7,052 bases of DNA from an uncultured Candidatus Saccharibacteria bacterium (GTDB lineage: Bacteria > Patescibacteria > Saccharimonadia > Saccharimonadales > UBA6022), in assembly GCA_946887425.1 (NCBI GenBank), contig CAMPKW010000037.1, forward strand, positions 1 through 7,052. Direction: 5' to 3'. A program made the translations under genes and the position numbers. A model generated the notes under the pieces. That model had not been told where the DNA came from. It was given only the letters and a program-made list of their open reading frames with translations, and did not search any database. How positions within the stretch are numbered: the first letter of the stretch is position 1; every line of letters starts with the position of its first letter. Positions 1 through 6,855 of this stretch are shown here, in pieces.

Positions 1-1465
1 TCTCGCGCAGGAGGTCGTCGCCCTCAAGCCCTTCAGGTAGCTCCAGCAAATTCACCCCTATAGGGTAGGAGAGATCATCCGGATTCATATAGATAACGTC
101 CTTGATTCGGTCTTCAGGTATATGACACAGGAGTGTATCGGCAAGGTCGCCGTGCGGGTCAATGATGGCAATACCCTTACCGTTTCGTATGTCCTGTACA
201 ATACTGTACATCAGCAAGGTCGTCTTGCCGTTACCCGTACCTCCGACAACATAGACATGTCGCTCACGTTCAGCTTCTGTAAGTCCAATCAGCGTGACGG
301 TGCCGTGGTGTTGGTTTTCACCGAGTAGTACAGCTAGCTTTCGCCCAGATTTTAACGACACCGGCGCAGGAAGCGTCTTGCTGAGCGACATAATGAGATT
401 ATCAGTTTGGCTGATTTTGCTTGAGGGAAAATGGTACAGACTGGCAATTTCAGATGCGGATAATATTAGCGAACCTCGACGAGATAATACCGGTAGTCGC
501 CCGTCGGCAAGTTTGTGACGGTGTTTATGGATGATTGGTAGTCGCATCTTAGCTTTGAGTGACTGATATAGCGGGACGCTATACCCATCAAGCGTACTAC
601 GGATTGTCTGGATGTGATCCTTGGCATTCGGGCCAGCCGTTAAGATGCGCAGGTTCACCTGAAAGAGTGGCTGGGTTACTTTATGGTGCATCGATTCCAT
701 CAGTTCAAGCTCAAGGGCGCTGAGTGTCCGTGCTGGACGCTGACGTTTTGATACCTGCATCTGGAACGCTCTGTCGCGGTCGTCGGTACGTGTCGTATAT
801 GCACGCGAAGCAGTGCCGTGATACACTTCAGTCGTCAAATCAACCGCTGCCCATATAGCTCCATTGATCAAATCACTGATTCTTTGAAGCCAGATAAGAT
901 GCCTTGCGCCAACAGTAGATAATATATCCTCATTGCTAAGGATCTTCCTCGCCAATGCACTCGTCTCACGTAGCTTAACTGGCGATATAACTAACTGCAC
1001 TGTGATCTGTTCGCCGTCGTTCAGTTTTGTCATGGCACTGGTCACATAAGAAAGAGGATCATGCTGGTCGAATGCGGACGTAAGAATAAGTGGGAAGACG
1101 TAATGACCATGCTCTTTAAGCTCTAGCATACGATCACTCCGTGACCGTGGCATATCAATCTCTTTTACCTTAGCATCAGGTACGTAAGCGGTGATAGCTT
1201 TTTGCAACGCTTCAGCCCGCGACTTCTCAACATGGATGAGATAGCGAATGCCGTCTTTCTTGGTTGAGGTAATTTCAAAACTCATCACCGGTGAACGTTT
1301 CAATAACCTATCTTTTAAAATACGAGCGGAATACATACCGTGAATTACGGAAAAGAGCTGCTCAGTCGCCTCGGGGGTCTTTGTGATTGTTGCCGGTGGC
1401 GTTACTTCAAGCCAGATCATATCACGGTTCTTCAGATACCTGCGGTTGATGAGGGCGATAATCAT
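1..1465 (-). CDS. VirD4/TraG-like coupling ATPase, partial (C-terminus beyond window)
   Basis: An open frame of 488 codons without a stop runs off the left edge, so the C-terminal part is missing. The visible part has a roughly 400-residue N-terminal region, then a Walker A motif GGTGNGKTT (residues 408-416, Lys414), then DPHGDL (436-441) followed by IPEDR and YPIGVNLL. This combination is typical of soluble VirD4/TraG/HerA-like ATPases next to type IV secretion genes in CPR bacteria and some Gram-positives. By family knowledge it would bind substrate and couple it to the VirB4/VirB6 channel using ATP. I see no transmembrane helix in the visible part, unlike classical VirD4. The ATG overlaps the TGA of the upstream CHAP gene (ATGA) and has AAAGGA 8 nt upstream, which fixes the start. 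The second Walker B and any substrate-recognition domain lie outside the window. DNA versus protein substrate is undetermined. Confidence 0.9.
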   Translation of the reverse strand, partial: MIIALINRRYLKNRDMIWLEVTPPATITKTPEATEQLFSVIHGMYSARILKDRLLKRSPVMSFEITSTKKDGIRYLIHVEKSRAEALQKAITAYVPDAKVKEIDMPRSRSDRMLELKEHGHYVFPLILTSAFDQHDPLSYVTSAMTKLNDGEQITVQLVISPVKLRETSALARKILSNEDILSTVGARHLIWLQRISDLINGAIWAAVDLTTEVYHGTASRAYTTRTDDRDRAFQMQVSKRQRPARTLSALELELMESMHHKVTQPLFQVNLRILTAGPNAKDHIQTIRSTLDGYSVPLYQSLKAKMRLPIIHKHRHKLADGRLPVLSRRGSLILSASEIASLYHFPSSKISQTDNLIMSLSKTLPAPVSLKSGRKLAVLLGENQHHGTVTLIGLTEAERERHVYVVGGTGNGKTTLLMYSIVQDIRNGKGIAIIDPHGDLADTLLCHIPEDRIKDVIYMNPDDLSYPIGVNLLELPEGLEGDDLLRE

Positions 1466-2013
1466 GGAGTTGTTCCTTTCTTGCCTTGTATGAAATCGTA
1501 GTGCATGGCAGCAGATGCGGCAAAAGTACGCGTTGTGATGACATTGAGATGTGGCGCATTCATTTCGGAAATTGTCCATTTGCCGGTGGTAGCATCAATC
1601 GCCGTCACGTAAGCGACGTGCCCCCATTCATTCTCGTCACTCTGCATAATCGCCCCGACCGTAGGGATGTGGTTTACTTCGTAGCCGTCACGAATAGCGT
1701 ATTCATCCCATGTATTCGCATTGCCCCAGGAGGTAGGGATTACTTTTTCTGCCCAGAGTCGCATGGCGAATACCCAGTAGGTGCAGTTGCCCCATGCGTA
1801 GGTATTTCCGGCAACAGCACCACCCATATAAAAGCCTTGTTCCTGTGCCGACTCGGCGCTAGGAGAATCACTGAGAAACGCCACGACATCACTACCCATA
1901 GCAAATACCGCCATCACCGGTAACGCTATAACAAACGCAACGGTAGCCAGTACTACGGCGACGTACTTCTTAAGGTCTCCACCAATTAAACCGATAACGA
2001 CAAAGGGATTCAT
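1462..2013 (-). CDS. Membrane-anchored CHAP-domain peptidoglycan hydrolase
   Basis: The protein has 183 residues. A hydrophobic segment at about 17-39 is probably a membrane anchor or uncleaved signal. A short linker (about 40-62) leads to a CHAP domain filling the rest. The domain carries AWGNCTYWV with the likely nucleophile Cys77, WGNANTWDEYA in the middle, GHVAYV with His132, and ISEMN with Glu150 and Asn152, the expected Cys-His-Glu/Asn set. CHAP enzymes are amidases or endopeptidases that cut peptidoglycan peptides. Within a secretion operon the likely role is to open the wall for the apparatus, analogous to VirB1-type hydrolases of other systems. It starts at an ATG overlapping the VirB4 TGA (ATGA) and its own TGA overlaps the next ATG the same way. 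Its Shine-Dalgarno (GGAG, 11 nt from ATG) is weak, so translational coupling to VirB4 is likely. Bond specificity cannot be read from the sequence. Confidence 0.92.
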   Translation of the reverse strand: MNPFVVIGLIGGDLKKYVAVVLATVAFVIALPVMAVFAMGSDVVAFLSDSPSAESAQEQGFYMGGAVAGNTYAWGNCTYWVFAMRLWAEKVIPTSWGNANTWDEYAIRDGYEVNHIPTVGAIMQSDENEWGHVAYVTAIDATTGKWTISEMNAPHLNVITTRTFAASAAMHYDFIQGKKGTTP

Positions 2014-3749
2014 TGGCTGTATAGCTCCGCTGGATTGGTCGTAATGAGTGGATGCTCTTTTTCACTGGCGACGACTTTGACGGCGACATGGTTCTGGTCG
2101 GCAATGAGTAACGCGTCGCCACGCTCACAGGTTAGCAGGAAACTTTCCTCATATTCAGACAGGTTAAACTCACTGGCTACGTTCTTAATCGTGGTAGTAT
2201 CTTGTTTCATCAAAATACGAAGAGCGGATTGCGAGGCGATAGCGCGGCCATAGTCGCTCCTCAGAAAGTCATTGGCTTGCTGTGAGATGATGGATACCCC
2301 TAAGTAGTATTTACGCGCCCGACGCACTAGCCCTGCCACGAACCGTGCCGATTCCTCATGTTCGAGCAGCATCCAGCCTTCATCAATAATCAGCAGTCGT
2401 TTTTCTGGCTTAGCTTTCACCTGATTCTGTACAAAATTCGAAATGATCAGCATCATAATCTGACGGAGTGATTCTGGCAGATCTTTGATGTCAAAAATCA
2501 CTAAACGGTTAGAGAGGTCAATATTGGTTTGAGCGTTGAATACGCTCGCCAGCGACCCCGAGATGTACTTTTCAAGTCGCTCGCAGAGCTTCAGCTGACC
2601 GAGCTTTTGTAGTTCAGCGTACAAATCTTCGAGAAGTGGTTGCTCATTCTTTTTGGCTTTCTTATATATCTTGAGGATCGTTTTATCGACTGCTGCTTTT
2701 TCGCGTGAGCTCAACCCCTCGGCCATCAGGCTAATAACCTCTGTGAGATCTTGGGCGTGTTCAGATAGGTCATCGATGTCATGAAAGGTCGTCGCAAGAT
2801 CGAATGGATTGATCTTTTCCTTACTCCTCGCCGATAGCTTGATGTATGTGCCGCCGACCGACTCAGTAAGACGCTTGTACTCGCGCTCTGGGTCGATGAC
2901 AATGACTTTTGTACCTTGCATCAGTTGACGGAGAATCTCGACCTTTGTCGTATAGCTCTTGCCAGAACCCGACTGCGCGAAGACAATGCTGTTGGCATTG
3001 TGTAAGCTGAACCGATCAAGAATGACTAACGAATTGTTGGATTTATTCACTCCATATAAGATGCCAGACTCCTGTACCAACTCGGAACTCATAAACGGGA
3101 AGGTGAGTGCCGCCGATGAACTATCTAAGTTTCGTTTCTGACTCAATTGGTCTTCACCCCGTGGCAAGATAGATTGCAAGGCTTCAAGCTGTTGGTAGCG
3201 AGCGATCTTAGAATAAAATAGCCGGGCTGACATGGTGGCCTCGAGGAGTTTTGTGATCTTGTTTAGCTCCTCAAGACTATCCGCCCTCAGCGTCACGTAA
3301 ATGGACATCTGGAATAACTTTTCCTGGCCACGTTGAATCTTGTCGCGGAGTTCAATGGCGGATTCAAGCGGATCGGTAATTTCCGAGCCGACAATCTTAC
3401 CGGCACGTATCATGGCGCGCTTGGTACTCTCTAGTTCAGTAATCTTGCGATGAAGCTTTGGGAGCGCCATTAGAGCATTTACTTCATGGACATGATAGCT
3501 AATATCGCTGTCGTGATTAAAGTTAATCAGGCTATCGAGCCAGCCAGAACTGGCGACAAACGGATAACCGTTAATGTACAGCGTGCGAATGAATACTCCA
3601 TCAATCGTGAGGTAATCCGGCTCTTCTTCGAGGCCGGCGTAGCTCATCACATCAAGCGCATCTTGTTCGCCGAAACTGAGCGATAACTCTTGGCGCTTAG
3701 CCTCACTCACTTCCCGACGTTTCGCGAGGAGGCTTGTTATTCTATTCAT
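2010..3749 (-). CDS. virB4: VirB4-family type IV secretion ATPase
   Basis: The product has 579 residues and is the motor ATPase of the secretion system, expected at the cytoplasmic face of the membrane. Residues 1-250 are the VirB4/TraC middle region. They are followed by Walker A AQSGSGKSYTTK (258-269, Lys264), VIVIDPEREY (282-291), INPFDL (313-318), Walker B RLLIIDEGWMLL (451-462, Asp456-Glu457) and SIISQQ (486-491). All are classic VirB4/TraC/CagE positions. The protein is shorter than typical full-length VirB4 (about 800), and the missing N-terminal part appears to be the separate TraC-like gene just upstream, which overlaps it by 8 bp. AAGGAGA lies 5 nt before the ATG and supports this start. 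The stop TGA overlaps the CHAP start. All ATPase motifs look intact, so it should be active. Confidence 0.96.
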   Translation of the reverse strand: MNRITSLLAKRREVSEAKRQELSLSFGEQDALDVMSYAGLEEEPDYLTIDGVFIRTLYINGYPFVASSGWLDSLINFNHDSDISYHVHEVNALMALPKLHRKITELESTKRAMIRAGKIVGSEITDPLESAIELRDKIQRGQEKLFQMSIYVTLRADSLEELNKITKLLEATMSARLFYSKIARYQQLEALQSILPRGEDQLSQKRNLDSSSAALTFPFMSSELVQESGILYGVNKSNNSLVILDRFSLHNANSIVFAQSGSGKSYTTKVEILRQLMQGTKVIVIDPEREYKRLTESVGGTYIKLSARSKEKINPFDLATTFHDIDDLSEHAQDLTEVISLMAEGLSSREKAAVDKTILKIYKKAKKNEQPLLEDLYAELQKLGQLKLCERLEKYISGSLASVFNAQTNIDLSNRLVIFDIKDLPESLRQIMMLIISNFVQNQVKAKPEKRLLIIDEGWMLLEHEESARFVAGLVRRARKYYLGVSIISQQANDFLRSDYGRAIASQSALRILMKQDTTTIKNVASEFNLSEYEESFLLTCERGDALLIADQNHVAVKVVASEKEHPLITTNPAELYSQ

Positions 3750-4395
3750 CGTCTTCTCCTTTTCGTATTAAAGCAGTGTGTATCATCTGGAGTGCGCGTT
3801 CGGTGAGCGGTTGAATTTTTGCCGCGCTAGGATTGTAGAAGCTGTAAAACAAGTCAAGGACTTCGAGGCTACTTAGCTGCCTAGCATTCATACCTAAGCG
3901 GTTCATACCCTTAGATACGATATCGACGGTCAGGCCGAGGTGCTCTTTAATCATCTCAAAGTCAGCCCTGCCTCTGATTGATTTCTGGGCAGTGTGCGTG
4001 TACGGCACCACGATATAAAAGTGACGTGTCAAAATCTTATTAGACTGAATCAAGGTGCGAATAAACTCGTCATAATTCACGAGCTGTTGACGGTACACTT
4101 TTTCTCGCTCATCTTCCAGTCGTGCGCCGAGGTCTTCAAGATACTTGTCCATATCTATCTCGCGCGTACGAATCAGGATTTGGAGTGGCGTACCGACTGA
4201 GTTTAAGAAACTCTCGTAGGTGTCGATGATAGCATCCTGCTCATCTTCGCTTTTTAGTTCGAAGTTCAGTGATGAGACTTCGAGTACTGCACGGTATTGG
4301 TTGCCTGGTAGCAGTAGAATACCGTCTTTTGCACCCTCAATCGCAATTTGCGTTCGACTTGGTGCTTTATTCTTGGACTTCTGTAATACGGACAT
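3742..4395 (-). CDS. TraC-like protein (N-terminal VirB4/TraC module as a separate gene)
   Basis: The protein has 217 residues and no membrane segment. The opening pattern IAIEGAKDGILLLPGNQYR (17-35), then LEVSSLNFELKSEDEQ (38-53) and TPLQILIRTREIDMDKYL (69-86), is what the N-terminus of TraC/VirB4 proteins of Gram-positive and CPR conjugation systems looks like. Residues 87-120 are charged and probably helical. A charged tail ends in KGEDDE. I infer that it pairs with the VirB4 ATPase encoded next, replacing the covalently attached N-terminal domain found elsewhere. The start chosen is the ATG at 4395, with AAAGGAGG 5 nt upstream. A longer in-frame start at 4674 exists but would overlap PrgI by over 300 bp and adds a basic, non-conserved sequence. 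The gene overlaps PrgI by 29 bp and VirB4 by 8 bp. The family call is from pattern recognition only. Confidence 0.85.
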   Translation of the reverse strand: MSVLQKSKNKAPSRTQIAIEGAKDGILLLPGNQYRAVLEVSSLNFELKSEDEQDAIIDTYESFLNSVGTPLQILIRTREIDMDKYLEDLGARLEDEREKVYRQQLVNYDEFIRTLIQSNKILTRHFYIVVPYTHTAQKSIRGRADFEMIKEHLGLTVDIVSKGMNRLGMNARQLSSLEVLDLFYSFYNPSAAKIQPLTERALQMIHTALIRKGEDDE

Positions 4396-4873
4396 GTAGC
4401 CCTCCTTTCTTGGTCGTTTCAAAACGTAATCGGCTGATCGGATCATCAAGCGTGGCGTACACATAGGCCTTTTCTTGGATGCCCAATTTCGGTAGTACGG
4501 CAGGCATATGTTCTTTGACGGTCGTTCTTGCCTCGGCCTCTTTTGGCGGTTCGGGGTAGTCTTCACGATACAGAGCGGTGTTTTTGTTGAATAGGTAATG
4601 TCTTGGTCGTAGCCTATAGCGGAGAAGGATGAGTGCCCACACCAGAATAATCTTGCCTTTAATGCGAATGGCAAGTAGTCCTGCCAGAATTGACACGAAG
4701 CCGATCATGATGAGCTTATACAAACTAAACTCCATGCTCGGCGGCAAAGCGGCATAGAGAAGTGATCCGCCAAAAATCGGTATGGCGAACAACACAATCT
4801 GCGACACACTTAGATTGCCAGTAATACGATCTTCGACGGTCGTGACCTGTGCCGGTACAACGGTTACTTTCAT
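4367..4873 (-). CDS. PrgI family (VirB3-like) inner-membrane protein
   Basis: The product has 168 residues. A short N-terminal stretch contains VPAQVTTVEDRITGNLSVSQ (6-25), a pattern usual for PrgI-family proteins. Two transmembrane segments follow, at about 25-43 and 52-70, with a third, weaker hydrophobic stretch at 74-84. Then comes a basic patch (RYRLRPRHYLF, 85-95) and a soluble, probably cytoplasmic tail to 168. PrgI proteins sit between VirB6-like and VirB4-like genes in Gram-positive and CPR systems and are regarded as the VirB3 counterpart that docks VirB4 at the membrane. The position here fits exactly. The ATG overlaps the VirB6 TGA (ATGA) and is preceded by AAGGAGG at a 10-nt distance. 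It ends in TAA inside the start region of the TraC-like gene. Confidence 0.88.
   Translation of the reverse strand: MKVTVVPAQVTTVEDRITGNLSVSQIVLFAIPIFGGSLLYAALPPSMEFSLYKLIMIGFVSILAGLLAIRIKGKIILVWALILLRYRLRPRHYLFNKNTALYREDYPEPPKEAEARTTVKEHMPAVLPKLGIQEKAYVYATLDDPISRLRFETTKKGGLHVRITEVQE
4401..4408 (-). promoter_or_regulatory. Shine-Dalgarno that decides the TraC-like start
   Basis: AAAGGAGG on the minus strand sits 5 nt before the ATG at 4395. It supports the 217-residue form of the TraC-like protein over the 310-residue extension. It lies inside the PrgI coding sequence. Confidence 0.85.
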
Positions 4874-6372
4874 GCTGCTTTATCCTCCTTCGTACTTATT
4901 GTTCGAGCATTTCGTTTGGTAGCAATATCCGTCATCGAAGCGACGCGAGGGCTGGCATTTGCCGTGCCAACCTTTGGTGCTCGCGTTGTTGTGCCCGTGG
5001 CTGGTACTCGTGTCACTTTGACGGACGGCGGCTGTTTCTTGTTTGCAGGCGCCGTGTACACTGTACTTTTTGTATTTCCACGCCTCGACCCAGATGACGT
5101 TAGGCTGCTACTTGCGGAACGGCTACTTACCTTATTCGATACTGCACCCACAGCTGCTTTGCCACGACCTCCTAAGTAACTAACACCGTTCATAAACTGC
5201 GTACCGAGTTGCCGCGAGGATCGTGCCCCAAGACTTATGTAACTAAACTGCATGAGTAGGCCTTGTGTTTTAAGCAGGGCGATAACTGCCGCTAGTCCGA
5301 CGACCATCGACATCAGTACGTTCGGTACGTCATTACCACTCGTGACAGATAATCCAGTAAACAGTGAGCCAGCCAGCGTCAGGATGACGACATGGACGAA
5401 TAAGATGAATATCGTCGTGAGGTACGTTTTCATAGCCGTTTCGCTGAAGTCTCTAAATCCGGGGACAAGCCAGATGAGAATGACGAGCGGCGACAGCACT
5501 GCGCCGATAAACAGTGTGACGATACGGCCAACGTAGTAAATGAGCAAAATAAAGGAGAAGATCAGGAAGACGAGCATGATCAGAAGTGCCGCAATGCTTT
5601 GTCCTCCAGCTTCCTTAAAGACGGTCGTTAAGGTATTCCAGACACTCGATGCTCCACCAATATGACCAACGGCCACGATCAGGGCATTGGAGGCCGCGAT
5701 AAAACCATCAATAATAAATAGGGAAGTGTTCAGTAGCAAAAAGATAAGGAGAATCCTCGGTAGTAGGTGTTTGAAGTCAATTTCATCTAGACCAAGCGTC
5801 GCCGCGCTCATGACATGGAAACCGATCAGGGCGACCACGATCACAAACAGTGCGTCTGTGATGCCGACCATCGCGAGCCAAAAGTTGAATACGCTCGGAT
5901 TATCCGCCATGAGTGGCGTGCTTTTAGTGAAAAAGTCGAGTGCGCCGAGAAACGGAGTGGCGAGCGTTTGAATAATCGTATTAAGTAAGCCGACGATGGC
6001 ATTAATCAGAATCTCCACCAGGCCATTACTTGGACTTTCAGGCTTAATCGCTTCTAGGCTCGGTAACACACTACTCGCTGGCGTTTGAGCATGCGGCATT
6101 GCATCATTCAAGATGGCCGTGAGCGTTCCAGCCCCGAGAACGATAACGACACCGATTAGTGCATTCTTCAGTACTCGCTTCGCTTGATCGAGCTTTTCTG
6201 GCCGACCAGTGCTCGTCATATAGAGAATGCCTCCATAGACAATGAAGAAGACACTCGCAAGAGCCGCAAGGGCAGTCAGTGTTGTCATTGTCGGCGTAAC
6301 ATACTCACGCATAGCGGTTATCGCGCCTGACGAATCAGCCATGAGCGTCAGGCTCATGGTGAGAATATCCAT
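4870..6372 (-). CDS. VirB6/TrbL-like polytopic channel protein with N-terminal pilin-like domain
   Basis: The protein has 500 residues. Residues 31-90 form a two-helix pilin-like hairpin with GGILYMTSTGRPEKLDQAKR (47-66), strongly resembling the separate pilin encoded just upstream. A linker (91-115) leads to a polytopic region with hydrophobic segments at about 117-143, 163-190, 203-235, 257-305, 318-340 and 350-372. This matches VirB6/TrbL-type inner-membrane channel components. From about 383 the protein is non-hydrophobic. Residues 401-500 are Ser/Thr/Ala-rich and strongly basic (19 Lys/Arg against 3 Asp/Glu), probably a disordered cytoplasmic tail. The ATG is 10 bp after the pilin stop with AGGGA 7 nt upstream. 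Met6 or Met11 are possible alternative starts. The stop TGA overlaps the PrgI start. The VirB6 role is inferred from topology, size and position, since this family is poorly conserved in sequence. Confidence 0.85.
   Translation of the reverse strand: MDILTMSLTLMADSSGAITAMREYVTPTMTTLTALAALASVFFIVYGGILYMTSTGRPEKLDQAKRVLKNALIGVVIVLGAGTLTAILNDAMPHAQTPASSVLPSLEAIKPESPSNGLVEILINAIVGLLNTIIQTLATPFLGALDFFTKSTPLMADNPSVFNFWLAMVGITDALFVIVVALIGFHVMSAATLGLDEIDFKHLLPRILLIFLLLNTSLFIIDGFIAASNALIVAVGHIGGASSVWNTLTTVFKEAGGQSIAALLIMLVFLIFSFILLIYYVGRIVTLFIGAVLSPLVILIWLVPGFRDFSETAMKTYLTTIFILFVHVVILTLAGSLFTGLSVTSGNDVPNVLMSMVVGLAAVIALLKTQGLLMQFSYISLGARSSRQLGTQFMNGVSYLGGRGKAAVGAVSNKVSSRSASSSLTSSGSRRGNTKSTVYTAPANKKQPPSVKVTRVPATGTTTRAPKVGTANASPRVASMTDIATKRNARTISTKEDKAA
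4884..4890 (-). promoter_or_regulatory. Strong Shine-Dalgarno for PrgI inside the VirB6 C-terminus
   Basis: AAGGAGG on the minus strand lies 10 nt before the PrgI ATG and inside the last codons of VirB6. Together with the ATGA overlap it suggests coupled re-initiation. Confidence 0.75.
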
Positions 6373-6382
6373 TATTTTATCC

Positions 6383-6727
6383 CTAACTTCCGAATGAATT
6401 AGTAGCGATTGACACGATAATGTTGCTGATCACGAACGCCGCGATCACAATAGCGAGACCAATACCTGACCATAGAAGCGTACGCTTTGCCCGGTCGAGG
6501 TGTTCTGGATTGCCGGAACTTGTTATATAGCCAAAGCCACCAATAACAAAAAAGCCGGTCGCTACGAGACCAGCGAGTCCTGCAACGAGCTTGATAATAT
6601 TGCGAATGAATGACTCGACCTGCGCAACGTCACCAGTTGCCGCCGACACGTCTGGCGACAACAGCAGTAACGCACCTGCCGCTACAATAAGGCTTACTGT
6701 TTTAATATCTGTGGAACTTCTGATCAT
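6383..6727 (-). CDS. VirB2-like pilin with signal peptide (Mbov_0395-type)
   Basis: The protein has 114 residues. Residues 1-29 look like a signal peptide: Arg3 and Lys9, a hydrophobic core LIVAAGALLLLS, and a VSA-A like cleavage site near 29/30. The mature part has two transmembrane helices (about 45-70 and 85-108) separated by the short polar loop TSSGNPEHLDRAKR. GG..Y.TS.G.PE.LD.AKR is the signature I associate with pilin-like conjugal transfer proteins of CPR bacteria, mycoplasmas and Firmicutes. It is presumably the major subunit of a pilus or channel lining, and as the first confident gene of the operon it is likely the most highly expressed. GGAGG lies 5 nt before the ATG. The stop TAG overlaps the Shine-Dalgarno of the VirB6 gene. 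Confidence 0.87.
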   Translation of the reverse strand: MIRSSTDIKTVSLIVAAGALLLLSPDVSAATGDVAQVESFIRNIIKLVAGLAGLVATGFFVIGGFGYITSSGNPEHLDRAKRTLLWSGIGLAIVIAAFVISNIIVSIATNSFGS

Positions 6728-6825
6728 ATGATCCTCCGTTGATAAAATGTTCGTTTGTGCCTAAAACATATCACGCACATCAAAGAGTAGTACAGCATAA
6801 GCAATTCACAAACGTCCAATCTGAC

Positions 6826-6855
6826 ATATTCAACAAGCGGTTTGGTATCTGTCAA
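6826..6855 (-). promoter_or_regulatory. Candidate operon promoter upstream of the pilin
   Basis: A perfect TTGACA (-35) is found on the minus strand at 6855-6850, followed after 18 nt by GAATAT, which matches only 3 of 6 positions of the -10 consensus. Transcription from here would give a leader of about 90 nt before the pilin start. The weak -10 makes this tentative, and the operon could equally start outside the window. Confidence 0.3.

Noticed and set aside
122..518. Two overlapping plus-strand frames of 68 and 74 codons
   Set aside because: They are antisense to the coupling ATPase around its Walker A and DPHGD motifs, and their sequences resemble nothing.
1486..1923. Plus-strand open frame of 145 codons
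   Set aside because: It is antisense to the well-supported CHAP gene, with no recognisable domain. It is a shadow frame.
4396..4674. Upstream extension of the TraC-like protein to a 310-residue form
   Set aside because: It lies entirely in another frame of PrgI, adds a basic non-family sequence, and the ATG at 4395 has a strong Shine-Dalgarno plus a family-typical start.
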